The notes under the pieces are model-generated. The model was given only the letters and a program-made list of their open reading frames with translations. It was not told the DNA's origin and ran no database searches. A stretch of DNA of 64,000 bases from Neisseriaceae bacterium TC5R-5. GTDB lineage: Bacteria > Pseudomonadota > Gammaproteobacteria > Burkholderiales > Chromobacteriaceae. A program made the translations under genes and the position numbers. Below are positions 1 through 8,282 of the stretch, piece after piece. Every line of letters starts with the position of its first letter. Within the stretch, counting starts at the first letter, position 1. The stretch lies in NCBI GenBank assembly GCA_020830965.2, contig JACCFC020000009.1, forward strand, positions 1 through 64,000, written 5' to 3'.

Positions 1-210
1 GCCCACTAAAGTGTTTAGCGCCAGATTTGCCGCCGCGTAGTAATGCGGGCTATGACTGTTCGGGGTGCGTAAGACCAATTCGTATTCGAATAATTGATTC
101 AGTGTTTCGGAACCTTTTAAGCTGACGGAGGTCAGTAAAGGTTCACCGGCAATAGCCGGGATAGCGGCGCACTGCATACGCAGCGTGCGCTCGACGGGTA
201 AGGTCAGCAT
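1..210 (-). CDS. vgrG: Type VI secretion tip protein VgrG (N-terminal part only)
   Basis: The first 70 codons of a leftward gene that runs off the window. The translation begins MLTLPVERTLRMQC and continues through SLKGSETLNQLFEYELVL, which is the usual start of the VgrG/TssI N-terminal domain (related to phage gp27/gpD). VgrG trimers form the puncturing tip of the type VI secretion needle. AGAGG lies a few bases upstream of the ATG at 210. It is the last gene seen of a leftward group (GFA protein, LuxR regulator, two small ORFs). Family assignment rests on the N-terminus alone; a phage spike homologue cannot be excluded. Confidence 0.75.
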   Translation of the reverse strand, partial: MLTLPVERTLRMQCAAIPAIAGEPLLTSVSLKGSETLNQLFEYELVLRTPNSHSPHYYAAANLALNTLVG

Positions 211-283
211 GGTTTGCCTCTATTTAAAAATGTAGAAGTAAGCGGTATCGATCGTAATTGTTTGAATTACGTTGTCTATTGCT

Positions 284-496
284 TTACCCGCTAGCGATTT
301 TTGGCCCTACCTGGCTTCCCCGTCGAACGTCAAACAAGGTACTCGGTGCTGAGTGTTGTAGCCTGACGCACGGGAGTTTCTGCGGTTCCTGTGCGTTTGG
401 TGTGGCATGCTCAGCAAGCGAGACAGTGTGCTGCCTAGGCTTGCTGAGAATCATCGGTGTACTGTCCATTTCTGCCTCCTTTAACGTGCTCTTCAT
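284..496 (-). CDS. Small ORF of 70 aa, unknown, between vgrG and a hypothetical gene
   Basis: A 70-codon ORF starting MKSTLKEAEMDS, with AAGGA eight bases upstream of its ATG, which makes translation plausible. It has no membrane segment, no recognised motif and one cysteine; the C-terminus is basic and glycine/serine-rich (DVRRGSQVGPKIASG). It is codirectional with the upstream hypothetical gene and vgrG, so it could be a small T6SS-associated or LuxR-controlled product, but that is inference only. It may also be a non-coding stretch. Confidence 0.35.
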   Translation of the reverse strand: MKSTLKEAEMDSTPMILSKPRQHTVSLAEHATPNAQEPQKLPCVRLQHSAPSTLFDVRRGSQVGPKIASG

Positions 497-552
497 GGCT
501 GATTCCTTGTGTGCTTGAATGAGTCATGCTTCCTTCCCCGATAAATGATCGA

Positions 553-867
553 TCACGGCAATCGGTCTGACGACTGCTGGCGTCGTCTTCGTCGCGCCAA
601 TTCATCTCGTTGCTGCTGGTGTTGCTTGGTATAAGCAAACGCCTTGTCCATCACCTGCCTAACATCGGCAAGACTCAATATCTGGTGCGCCAGGCTAAGG
701 GCGAATAAGTCCACCAGATAGCCTTGGCTAAACACGGCACTTCCCTCCCACTCCGAACCGACGGGTCCCAGCATCAGGGCATTCGTCACCAAGACGGGCT
801 GCCCTTGAATCTTTGCTACGGTGAAGTGATTTTCTTCTATCCCCTCAACAACATCAGTCGTCTGCAT
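553..867 (-). CDS. Hypothetical protein, 104 aa, basic C-terminus
   Basis: Not recognised. The reading frame extends to a TTG at 885, but the ATG at 867 (MQTTDVVEG) has GCAGG upstream and is the better start. The N-terminal two thirds look like a small folded domain (alternating strands around TVAKIQGQPVLVTNAL, then a hydrophobic helix around YLVDLFALSLAHQIL). The last 25 residues are a charged tail with five arginines in a row. It lies in the same leftward group as vgrG and the LuxR-type regulator. Confidence 0.55.
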   Translation of the reverse strand: MQTTDVVEGIEENHFTVAKIQGQPVLVTNALMLGPVGSEWEGSAVFSQGYLVDLFALSLAHQILSLADVRQVMDKAFAYTKQHQQQRDELARRRRRQQSSDRLP

Positions 868-932
868 AGTGTGGCCTGCGATCAAATTGGCTCATCAACG
901 GCGCCATCATAACGAAGTTTTTCGAAAAATAG

Positions 933-961
933 GTGTAGAAAAGTCTGAGACTTTTCTACAC
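933..961. repeat. Perfect inverted repeat, 13-bp arms, 3-nt spacer
   Basis: GTGTAGAAAAGTC, spacer TGA, then GACTTTTCTACAC. The arms pair without mismatch. There is no T-tract directly after it on either strand, so a binding site for a dimeric regulator (for example the neighbouring LuxR-type protein) or a recombination site is as likely as a terminator. Confidence 0.7.
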
Positions 962-1199
962 GAAATTTTCGGTGAATTATGTTAAAATAGTGGGTTTTGG
1001 TTGATTTAGGACTACCTAAAAACAATGTGCGCAGATGATTGTTTATGAAGTATTTTTTTAAAAGCGATCACCCTGTTTTTAATGTGTTTGTGCAAAAAAC
1101 GAAGGGTCGCCCAAAAATATATTTTTACCGGGTCGTCAAAACGGCCCTAAAAAAGCTGTAAACAATCGTTTTAAAACCCAAAAAGCATAAACGAAAGAC

Positions 1200-1225
1200 G
1201 GCTCAGACCGGTCAGAATCTGAGCC
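1200..1225 (-). terminator. Possible terminator of the LuxR-type gene
   Basis: Arms GGCTCAGA (1200-1207) and TCTGAGCC (1218-1225) with a 10-nt loop, 60 bp past the stop of the leftward regulator gene. The following T-tract on the minus strand is interrupted (GTCTTTCGTTT), so efficiency is uncertain. Confidence 0.45.
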
Positions 1226-1285
1226 AACAATAGAGAGGATTAGGAGGTAAAGAGGGAAGTGTGGACAAAAAAATACGAATGATTT

Positions 1286-2020
1286 TTATTCTAACAAGCC
1301 GCATGCCTGCGCTTCTATGACGGCCCGCTCGATGCGCTTCACGTTCATCTTGTGTTTGATATGCCTCAGCCTGCGGTAAACAATGCTCAGACTCAAATTT
1401 AAGATAGCCGCCATTTCTTCCCCTACTTTGCCGCTCTTGGCGAGTGTCAACAGCAGCATCTCTTGTTCGGTAAGTTGGTAGGTATCCATAGCCTGCTGCT
1501 TGAGAAAAGCACACATCCACCATAATAATTCAGAGGACAAGGCGGCAAATTCCGCCCGCCTCGCCAATAGTAGGGGTTCGCCAATCGGTCGTTCCTGTGA
1601 GGAACCCACGTAGAACAAGCCCATGCGCTGACTCGCGCCCATACAGGTATGCGTCGGAATCACTAAACCACTTCTAAAGCCATACTTGGCCCCACATTCG
1701 GCCATTTCGATCTGTCCTGGCGTCAACTTAGGAATCGTCGTGTTCACGGCAGGGGTGACATGGCAGCGAGCGTAATCCAGAAAAGGATCATTCAAGCTCC
1801 ACATCCGTTCAGCATAGATTCGGCAGAAGGTTTCATCGCAACCAATCAGAAAATGGGGGTTGGCTTCGGGTGAATGAACGCCCGGCGGCAGGACGAGCGC
1901 GTAAATATAGCTTTCCGCCCCCAAGCCTTTCACAATTTTTTTGGCCAGACGACCCGCCTCCGCTTTGGTCTGACAGTTTTTTATCTGACTAATGGCATTG
2001 ATGACCGCTTTTGGCCCCAT
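1286..2020 (-). CDS. LuxR-type transcriptional regulator with autoinducer-binding domain
   Basis: 244 aa. Residues about 20-165 match the LuxR autoinducer-binding fold (RMWSLNDPF, then YGFRSGLVIPTH). Residues about 175-240 are a LuxR/GerE HTH (LTEQEMLLLTLAKSGKVGEEMAAIL). No luxI-like synthase is visible nearby, so this is a LuxR solo in this window. The usual tryptophan of the P-x-x-W block appears as asparagine (TPAVNTT), hinting at a non-standard ligand or none. Its ATG overlaps the stop of the GFA gene (TAATG), so the two are translationally coupled. It probably controls the leftward genes next to it. Confidence 0.85.
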   Translation of the reverse strand: MGPKAVINAISQIKNCQTKAEAGRLAKKIVKGLGAESYIYALVLPPGVHSPEANPHFLIGCDETFCRIYAERMWSLNDPFLDYARCHVTPAVNTTIPKLTPGQIEMAECGAKYGFRSGLVIPTHTCMGASQRMGLFYVGSSQERPIGEPLLLARRAEFAALSSELLWWMCAFLKQQAMDTYQLTEQEMLLLTLAKSGKVGEEMAAILNLSLSIVYRRLRHIKHKMNVKRIERAVIEAQACGLLE

Positions 2021-2442
2021 TACTGTCTCTCCATTGCTTGTTCGCTCTCATCACCACGCTGAAAGTCGTCGCTAAGCGAACGCCACCAAGAGGGGGCCAT
2101 TTCAACAAATGAATGGTATTCAGGTGACAATGCAGGATCATGAAGATCGTCAAACCCACCCGCTAACAGCGCGATGGTCGCCATCTCGTCAATCGCCCCT
2201 ACGGAACTGCCGCAACAAGGGCAGAAAGCTCTACTGGAATCATCGGACGAACGGAACTTGGCAGGCTCCCCACCTTCACCCATCCACTTGACGTCATTCG
2301 CTGAAAACTCAAACCACATCGCAGTCAGCGAGCCGGTATGCTTCTGACAAATACCACAAGAACAGGTATGAGGATTCACAGGATTAACTGCCTCAAAACG
2401 GATATTCCCACAGAGACATCCACCAGTAAGAACCTTTTGCAT
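2020..2442 (-). CDS. GFA-family (CENP-V/GFA domain) zinc protein
   Basis: 140 aa, small zinc-binding protein of the glutathione-dependent formaldehyde-activating enzyme-like family. Zinc ligands are visible as GGCLCGNIRF, CSCGICQKHTG and FCPCCGSSVG, the family pattern. Met6 of the longer frame is chosen because GGGAGGGG sits directly upstream of it. The biochemical role of such single-domain proteins is mostly unproven; formaldehyde-glutathione chemistry is only the family name. It is coupled to the LuxR-type gene. Confidence 0.85.
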   Translation of the reverse strand: MQKVLTGGCLCGNIRFEAVNPVNPHTCSCGICQKHTGSLTAMWFEFSANDVKWMGEGGEPAKFRSSDDSSRAFCPCCGSSVGAIDEMATIALLAGGFDDLHDPALSPEYHSFVEMAPSWWRSLSDDFQRGDESEQAMERQ

Positions 2443-2649
2443 CACCCCTCCCATCAAGTTGACAAACAGCGGCCCATGCCATGGTTTAAGCCTGGGCCAG
2501 CACGGACAGTATTCTAAGGGATAAGCTTACTTTATTCATACGGCTTATCTGTGTCATCGCTCTGCGACAGGTGGATGCGTTCCCGCTGAGCTGTCCGATT
2601 CAGGAAAAACCCACCCAGTCCACACTGACCCGCCTTCTAGTCTGAAGGC

Positions 2650-2943
2650 ATGAAACCCCCTATTACCGCTCTCGACATGCAGGACATGGTGAGCCACTGG
2701 CTCGCTACGCCGCTGAATGGCTATTTAGGTTCCGACTATGGTCAGGATGCGAAGTCCCTGCTGCAACAGCCGCAAAGTGACGGCCAGGCCGACACGTTTT
2801 TAGCCAAGCTGCGCCGGGATGTGCCGATTCTGCAAGCGTTACCGGCGGGTGCCGTCAATCTCTACGGCGTCCAGCATGCCCCAGACCGTCTTGACCTGAT
2901 TATTGAGATCGCCGGTCAAGTCGTCGCGGTACCCAGAGGCTAA
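2650..2943 (+). CDS. Putative phage baseplate protein upstream of gpJ
   Basis: 97 aa, unknown by sequence alone. It is placed exactly where P2/Mu-like phages keep a small baseplate wedge gene ahead of J, two bases before the J start, so a W/gp25-like baseplate role is inferred. The C-terminal half (AVNLYGVQHAPDRLDLIIEIAGQ) is strand-rich. It is the first phage gene in the window; the tail-tube, sheath, tape-measure and gpV genes expected before it are absent, so the late operon is truncated here. Confidence 0.55.
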   Translation: MKPPITALDMQDMVSHWLATPLNGYLGSDYGQDAKSLLQQPQSDGQADTFLAKLRRDVPILQALPAGAVNLYGVQHAPDRLDLIIEIAGQVVAVPRG

Positions 2944-2944
2944 G

Positions 2945-4441
2945 ATGCTGACCAAAGCCGATTTTATGCAGGCAGTCCAGGACAGCATTGCGACATATCC
3001 GAGTATTGCGCCGCTATACCAGGCAGGCGACCCGCGCATACTGCAACATCTGGAAGCGATAGCGACCATGCTGGCGATGGTGTCGGCGCAGTTGGAAACC
3101 GCGATGGCAGAACCCTTTGAGAAGGTACGGGATGCGACGGTACTGGCCGATGCGGCGATGCGTGGCATTGTGCGTCAAGCCCGCCCCGCCCGTGTCCGTC
3201 TGAGCATCATCAATCAGGGTGATCTGCCTTGTTTGATTGAGTCTGGCCGGACGTTAATGGATTCGTCGGGCCTGCTCTACCAGGTCGCCACCCCAGTCAG
3301 TATTCCGGCAGGAGAAACGGCCACACTGGAAGCCCTACAGCAACGGCAGGTGACGTTAAAACACACGGTTCAGCACAGCTTGCCGTTTTACGCGATCGAG
3401 CTTCCCATCACCAACGATGGCGCGGATTTATGTGCTATTGCCGTCAGTGATCAAGAGGGCGAGTTCTGCTACCGCGACCGCTACGTCAATACCTTATCCG
3501 GCGAGCGGGTCTTTCATGTCGAAGCCGACGACCGCCAGCGCGTGTATGTACGTTTTGGTCTGGCGGAGGTGGTTGGCGTGGCTCCACCCGAAGGCAGCAC
3601 CATCACGCTGACGCTGAGCTATTGCGCCGGTGAGATCAATCTGGCTTTTGGTAGCCCGTTTGCGTTTGAGTATCTGCGCTCGCCGTTAGAAGCTGGGCTG
3701 TCCTTACAGATGGATGCCTTATTGCTTCCTGGTCAAAACCCCATTTCCATGTCAGTGCTACGTGACCTGGCGCGCTACCCATCGGTCTATGACGACAATG
3801 CCGTTTTCTTGGGGGAGTTTGATTTCCTGGTGCGCCGCCATTTCCCGACACTGCCCTTCCTGGCGATCTGGAATGAAGCCGCCGAAGAACGGGTGCGCGG
3901 TGCCAGCCTCGACCATATCAATGTGCTGTTTGTGGCTTGTTTATCGAGCATGGGCAACGAACAGGTACTGATTGAGGTAGACCCCCAAGACCCGGTACAC
4001 CCGCTATTCATTGCTGAAGAAAACCTCACCGCCACCCAACGCGATATCCGCCACTGCATTTTACAGGCCGACGATAGCTACAAGGTGCGGTTCGTCACCC
4101 CAGTACGCTCAGCCATCGTGATGGCAATTCATGCCCGTGCCGCCACCGCCTATGTGGCCTCCGACGTGCGTGAGCAAATCATTGAAGTGATTTTACAAAC
4201 CTTTGGCGAGCAAGCCGCTGCGTCTCGTCGTGGCTACCATCGCCCCTTGTATCAGCGGGTGTATGCGCTGCTACGCGAGAAGATACCGGCTCTCTCTGCT
4301 GGGGAAGCCGATTTAACCGTACAGATTAATACCGCTGACAGCCTGAGCCATCGGCCTGAGATGTGGCGCTATGTGTCAGCAGACAGCTTGACGGTCTCGG
4401 TAGAAACCATCAATACCGTCACCCCCTCGTGGAGAAGCTGA
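2945..4441 (+). CDS. Baseplate J-like protein (gp47/gpJ family)
   Basis: 498 aa. Baseplate wedge protein that forms the rim joining the tail fibres to the contractile tail. The mid-region (RYVNTLSGERVFHVEADD, then VSVLRDLARYPSV) and the C-terminal domain after AIVMAIHARAATA fit the Baseplate_J family, at the longer end of its size range. The frame opens at 2903, but the ATG at 2945 follows the preceding stop by one base and gives the expected N-terminus. It is followed after one base by the tail protein I-like gene. Confidence 0.85.
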   Translation: MLTKADFMQAVQDSIATYPSIAPLYQAGDPRILQHLEAIATMLAMVSAQLETAMAEPFEKVRDATVLADAAMRGIVRQARPARVRLSIINQGDLPCLIESGRTLMDSSGLLYQVATPVSIPAGETATLEALQQRQVTLKHTVQHSLPFYAIELPITNDGADLCAIAVSDQEGEFCYRDRYVNTLSGERVFHVEADDRQRVYVRFGLAEVVGVAPPEGSTITLTLSYCAGEINLAFGSPFAFEYLRSPLEAGLSLQMDALLLPGQNPISMSVLRDLARYPSVYDDNAVFLGEFDFLVRRHFPTLPFLAIWNEAAEERVRGASLDHINVLFVACLSSMGNEQVLIEVDPQDPVHPLFIAEENLTATQRDIRHCILQADDSYKVRFVTPVRSAIVMAIHARAATAYVASDVREQIIEVILQTFGEQAAASRRGYHRPLYQRVYALLREKIPALSAGEADLTVQINTADSLSHRPEMWRYVSADSLTVSVETINTVTPSWRS

Positions 4442-4442
4442 G

Positions 4443-5351
4443 ATGGCGCTCGACTTCGCTCACGCTCAATTGCCCACGCTACAAGCACTGGCAGAGAGTT
4501 TTACCCAAAACCCGATAGAGGCTGATCTGAAGCAATTGCTGCTTGATCTGTTTCAGCGCTACCTGGCGGCTGATCTATTCGACGCCAATGTACTCGGCGC
4601 GGCCCAACTAGGCTCACTGGAATTGGTACGAAAAGCGATTAACCGGGATGGGCTGGTGTTGGTGCCAGGTGAGCATGAAGAACAAGCGACACGCTATTTA
4701 TACCGTGCCTGGAAGTCGATGAATACCCAAGGACGCGGCTTACACTTTTTACGTACCTATCTACAATTGCTCTACCCGCGCTCTAGCGAAGTGGTGCAAT
4801 TGCTGCAAGACAAGTCTTTGCCCTACACGGTAGGCATGTTGCCGTTTGATGGGCAATCGGTGCCGGATGGCTGTTTTTTAAGTAGCCGTCTGCGCGTGAC
4901 GATTGATGCGAGCTTAAGCAATCGCTCGGTACTGGATGTGGCCGCCTGCGTGCATTCGGTGATACCAGCGCGCTTTGTCACCGATTTCCAGTTTGCGCTC
5001 GCGGCCATGTCAGCCCCCTTGCGCCTCGCCTCGACGTTTACCAGCGTGATGATGGCGAATTTAAGCGGCACCCTACGCTATCAGAGCGCGCCCGCTTCCC
5101 GCTCCCGTGCAGAGGTGGCGCATCGCGGACAGGCCATGACCTTACTGACGACTACCGGTCGTCTGATTGCCAAACCTGGCAGCCTGATTGCTTCTGAGCT
5201 GTCCACCGCTCACACCTGGCGGGCGACCTCTCTACTAATGGCGACTGGTCGTCTGATCACTCAGCCAAGCCATTTGACCGGTACCGCATTCACTACCGCC
5301 CACCTTCACCAGCAGACCCTGATTGTACGCATCACAGGAGCCATAAAATGA
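4443..5351 (+). CDS. Phage tail protein I-like, with repeated C-terminal extension
   Basis: 302 aa. By position between J and the fibre, and by the block RYLYRAWKSMNTQGRGLHFLRTYLQLLYP, it is a tail protein I (baseplate arm to fibre) equivalent. P2 gpI is about 176 aa; this one carries an extra segment after residue 200 ending in two about 31-residue repeats (TGRLIAKPGSLIASELSTAH and TGRLITQPSHLTGTAFTTAH). The stop overlaps the fibre start (ATGA-type overlap at 5348-5351), consistent with coupling. Confidence 0.7.
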   Translation: MALDFAHAQLPTLQALAESFTQNPIEADLKQLLLDLFQRYLAADLFDANVLGAAQLGSLELVRKAINRDGLVLVPGEHEEQATRYLYRAWKSMNTQGRGLHFLRTYLQLLYPRSSEVVQLLQDKSLPYTVGMLPFDGQSVPDGCFLSSRLRVTIDASLSNRSVLDVAACVHSVIPARFVTDFQFALAAMSAPLRLASTFTSVMMANLSGTLRYQSAPASRSRAEVAHRGQAMTLLTTTGRLIAKPGSLIASELSTAHTWRATSLLMATGRLITQPSHLTGTAFTTAHLHQQTLIVRITGAIK

Positions 5352-6718
5352 GCCTGACGACCGATATGTTCATTACCCATGCCGGACATACCGCGCTATG
5401 GAATGCCCAGAACACCGGGGTTTCCCTGGCACTCACCCATGTTTCCTTTGGCGATGGCCGTCAAACGCCAACAGGAGAAGAAACCGCTCTATTGTCGGTA
5501 CGGCAAACGGTGCCCATTGCCGGGGGGAGTCGTATTACCGACACACAAATCCGGCTGCGGGCGCAGATTCCCGGTACTACCTACTACGAAGTCTGTGAAA
5601 TCGGCATCTGGGCGGGCGACCCGGCTGCGGGAGGGAAGCTGTTTGCCTACTATGCGGTGCCTGATGGCGTGATTATGTATGTGGTCGAAGGCATCAGCGC
5701 CATTTTTGCCTATGACTTCACCGTGGCTCAGGCGGTAGGAGATCATCTGACCATTCTGGCGGATGCCGGACAAAGTGCTGTCCTGGCACTGCTGTCAGAA
5801 CATGAAGCCGCCGCTAACCCTCACCCGCAGTATGTGACGCGGGAACAACTGGAACTACGCTTTGCCGGTTCCTTATCAGACAACTACGCCACTAAAAGCG
5901 ACCTCAGCGGTAAAGCGAACACGGCCACCACCTTAGCGGGTTATGGCATTACCGACGGCGCCACCAAAACCGATTTAAACAAAAAAGCCAATATCGATAG
6001 CCCCAGGCTCACCGGCACCCCCATTAGCCCCACACCACCGCGAGACGATAACAGCGGAAAAATCGCTACGACTCAATTTGTCATGGAGCAACGCGGGCTT
6101 TATTCACCCACGGGCGCTTATCTTGCCCCCGGCGAATATCCCGTCTCTTCGGTGGCTGGCGCGTCTAGTGAGCTCGCTTCCACCTTTAACAAAAAATCGA
6201 CGTTTACTTTTTTGATCGACGATAACGACTACGGCAGGCGTTTTGAGCTACGCCATACCGGGGAAAACTCTATTTCTGAGATTATGTGCGGTAACTCAGG
6301 CCTGTTTTTTGTCGGTGGTTCCTTCGTGGTGGAGAGCGTCTCCTTAAAGTTTGGTGATGTGATCACGCTAGTCGTTACCCCGTCAGGTCTGATGATCGCC
6401 AACCTGTTTTCAGCCCATACCCCATCACTCCTTACTCAAAATGGCTACCGCCTGCTCCCCGCTTACCCTGGCGACCCTAACCCGCTCATTATGCAATGGT
6501 GTACCAGCGCGATCATTGCTGCTGGTCGTGCAGGCAGTGTCAATTTCCCTTATGCCTTTCCCAATCAATGTTTGTGGGCCCTCGCTAACGTCACGAACAC
6601 CGATAGCTACAACCTTGCCTTTAATGTCGTCTGCGGTGCCACCACCCAGACCCGCGCCGACTTGTTCAACTGCGGCACGATAGGTAGCGCCGCCAGAATC
6701 CTTGCCCTAGGAAACTAA
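5348..6718 (+). CDS. Phage tail fibre (tail-collar N-terminal domain)
   Basis: 456 aa, receptor-binding fibre. The N-terminal 150 residues (MFITHAGHTALWNAQNTG, then TYYEVCEIGIWAG) match the phage tail-collar/DUF3751 attachment domain. Residues about 185-250 carry phage tail repeats (YATKSDLSGKANTATTLAGY). The C-terminal 200 residues have no recognised fold and are presumably the host-specific tip. The next gene is its assembly chaperone. Confidence 0.88.
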   Translation: MSLTTDMFITHAGHTALWNAQNTGVSLALTHVSFGDGRQTPTGEETALLSVRQTVPIAGGSRITDTQIRLRAQIPGTTYYEVCEIGIWAGDPAAGGKLFAYYAVPDGVIMYVVEGISAIFAYDFTVAQAVGDHLTILADAGQSAVLALLSEHEAAANPHPQYVTREQLELRFAGSLSDNYATKSDLSGKANTATTLAGYGITDGATKTDLNKKANIDSPRLTGTPISPTPPRDDNSGKIATTQFVMEQRGLYSPTGAYLAPGEYPVSSVAGASSELASTFNKKSTFTFLIDDNDYGRRFELRHTGENSISEIMCGNSGLFFVGGSFVVESVSLKFGDVITLVVTPSGLMIANLFSAHTPSLLTQNGYRLLPAYPGDPNPLIMQWCTSAIIAAGRAGSVNFPYAFPNQCLWALANVTNTDSYNLAFNVVCGATTQTRADLFNCGTIGSAARILALGN

Positions 6719-6721
6719 TCC

Positions 6722-7132
6722 ATGTCCCTCTATTTCGACTCCCAATTGTGCGCGTTTTTTAATAGTGAACTCGGCCCGGTACCCGATGGTGCCTTGCCGG
6801 TAGAAGAAGAAACCTATCAGGCCATACAAGCCGGTCTACAAGCCGGGCAACGACTGGCCGCTAATAAAAAAGGGCAGCCCGTACTGCTGGATGCCTTGCC
6901 ACCCACCCCCGAAGAGCTGGCCGCACAAGCACAGGCTGAGCTGACCCGGCGCATTCAAATGGCCACATTTGCCATCGCCCCCTTGGCCGATGCGCTGGAA
7001 CTGGGCATCGCCACTGAAGAGGAACAAGCCTCGTTGATCGCCTGGAAACGCTACCGCATTGAGCTGAGCAGGATGCCACAACAGCCTGGCTATCCCACTG
7101 ATATCGATTGGCCTACTGAACCGCTGAAGTAA
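6722..7132 (+). CDS. Tail fibre assembly chaperone (Tfa-like)
   Basis: 136 aa. The N-terminus (MSLYFDSQLCAFFNSEL) and the C-terminal half (TRRIQMATFAIAPLADALELGIATEEEQASL, then WKRYRIELSRMP) are the Caudo_TAP signature. These proteins trimerise or cap the fibre tip encoded by the preceding gene. It starts three bases after the fibre stop. Confidence 0.88.
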   Translation: MSLYFDSQLCAFFNSELGPVPDGALPVEEETYQAIQAGLQAGQRLAANKKGQPVLLDALPPTPEELAAQAQAELTRRIQMATFAIAPLADALELGIATEEEQASLIAWKRYRIELSRMPQQPGYPTDIDWPTEPLK

Positions 7133-7168
7133 GCACCGATACCCGTTCTTAGATAACAGGAGCGAACC

Positions 7169-7534
7169 ATGACAGAACCTACTACTAGCAGCCTCAGCAT
7201 TGCCGCCAGTACCGGCTTGCTGGCCTTACTCATTGCCTGGCTCGGCCAAGTCGGCGCCGAAGTTGTGATGGTGGGCTTAGCCAGTCTGGCAGGCTGCCTA
7301 CTCTCATTGTCAGGCCTGACCACGCTGACACTACGGTTTGCCATCACGCGCATTGTGGTGCATGTGATCACCGCGCTGGTGTTGTCGTGGGGTCTGGTGG
7401 GCATCGTCGTGGGACAGGTACCGGCATTGGAAGGCCCCTACGCCCCGGCCATGGTCGCGTTTCTGATTGGTTTGGGGGGTGATCGTTTCCTCAGTCGTCT
7501 GACACGACTGTTACCGGGAGGAGAACAGAAATGA
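7169..7534 (+). CDS. Phage membrane protein, probable holin or holin-like
   Basis: 121 aa with three to four hydrophobic segments (SIAASTGLLALLIAWL, VMVGLASLAGCLLSLSGL, ITRIVVHVITALVLSWGLVGIVV, APAMVAFLIGLGG). Its place between tail fibre and lysozyme genes fits a holin, which would release the non-secreted endolysin. AGGAGCG precedes the ATG. Family not recognised; the next gene is another membrane protein, so either could be the holin and the other an antiholin. Confidence 0.6.
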   Translation: MTEPTTSSLSIAASTGLLALLIAWLGQVGAEVVMVGLASLAGCLLSLSGLTTLTLRFAITRIVVHVITALVLSWGLVGIVVGQVPALEGPYAPAMVAFLIGLGGDRFLSRLTRLLPGGEQK

Positions 7535-7833
7535 CCTTAAACGCACTGTTTATTCTGCTGATGGTTTTGGAAATCGGTGTCGGGGTGATCTGCGCCACCC
7601 GCTGCGGCCCCACTCGCCCGCTCTGGCTACGCTTCATCTTGCTCAGCCCGGCGCTCTCTTCGCTGTTCAGCCTGTTTGAGCTGATGGACGCGGTACGGCT
7701 CGGCAATCAGGTTTACAGCGTGTATTGGCCGGATATCGCTCGCGCCGTCAGTACGCTGGCGGTCTATGCCGTGGTGGTCAGTCTGCTTGGCCATCGTTCG
7801 TGGTTCGTGACTCAATCGGAGAAGGAAAGATGA
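7531..7833 (+). CDS. Small phage membrane protein, holin/antiholin candidate
   Basis: 100 aa with three hydrophobic helices (FILLMVLEIGVGVICAT, FILLSPALSSLFSLFEL, VSTLAVYAVVVSLLGH). It overlaps both neighbours by four bases (ATGA), so it is translated with the preceding membrane protein and the lysozyme. Second membrane component of the lysis cassette by position; no family recognised. Confidence 0.6.
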   Translation: MTLNALFILLMVLEIGVGVICATRCGPTRPLWLRFILLSPALSSLFSLFELMDAVRLGNQVYSVYWPDIARAVSTLAVYAVVVSLLGHRSWFVTQSEKER

Positions 7834-8282
7834 AACCCTCAATCCATTGCATCAATCTGATTAAGCAATTCGAAGGCTTTAGTGCCAAACCCTATCTATG
7901 CCCGGCCAGAATACCCACCATTGGTTATGGCAGCACCCGCGACGAGAAAGGTAACCCAGTCAAGCTGAGCGACCCGCCCATTAGTGAGGCGCGGGCGCTG
8001 GAAATCATGGAAGCCACCCTGGCAAAAGAATATGCGCCTGCTGTCGAGCGTTATGTGCAGGTACCGCTCACGCAAAATCAGTTTGATGCCTTGGTCGATT
8101 TTGCTTACAACTGCGGCGGACAGAATTTACGTGGTTCGACCCTGCTGAAAAAGCTAAACGCCAAGGATTACGCGGGCGCGGCGAAAGAGTTTGATAAGTG
8201 GGTGAACGGCGGTGGTAAAAAACTGCCGGGGCTGATTAAACGCCGTGCGGCTGAGCGCGCCTTGTTTGAAAGCAAGTCATGA
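7830..8282 (+). CDS. Phage lysozyme (glycoside hydrolase family 24 endolysin)
   Basis: 150 aa muramidase that cuts the glycan chains of peptidoglycan. The T4-lysozyme-type triad is visible as Glu15, Cys24, Thr30 (FEGF, then PYLCPARIPTIGYG): the middle acid is replaced by cysteine, as known for the P1 Lyz branch. There is no N-terminal signal-anchor, so release needs a holin. The ATG at 7830 (after GGAAAG) is chosen over the longer frame because it overlaps the previous stop and gives the family N-terminus. Confidence 0.92.
   Translation: MKPSIHCINLIKQFEGFSAKPYLCPARIPTIGYGSTRDEKGNPVKLSDPPISEARALEIMEATLAKEYAPAVERYVQVPLTQNQFDALVDFAYNCGGQNLRGSTLLKKLNAKDYAGAAKEFDKWVNGGGKKLPGLIKRRAAERALFESKS

Larger units (their letters stand above)
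886..1285. other. 400-bp AT-rich intergenic region with strong palindromes
   Basis: No convincing gene. It separates the LuxR-type gene from the 104-aa ORF. It holds a 29-bp near-perfect palindrome at 933-961, shorter AT palindromes beside it (TTTTCGAAAA near 919-928, CGAAATTTTCG at 961-971), and a terminator-like hairpin at 1200-1225. Base composition is clearly more AT-rich than the flanking genes. Confidence 0.6.
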
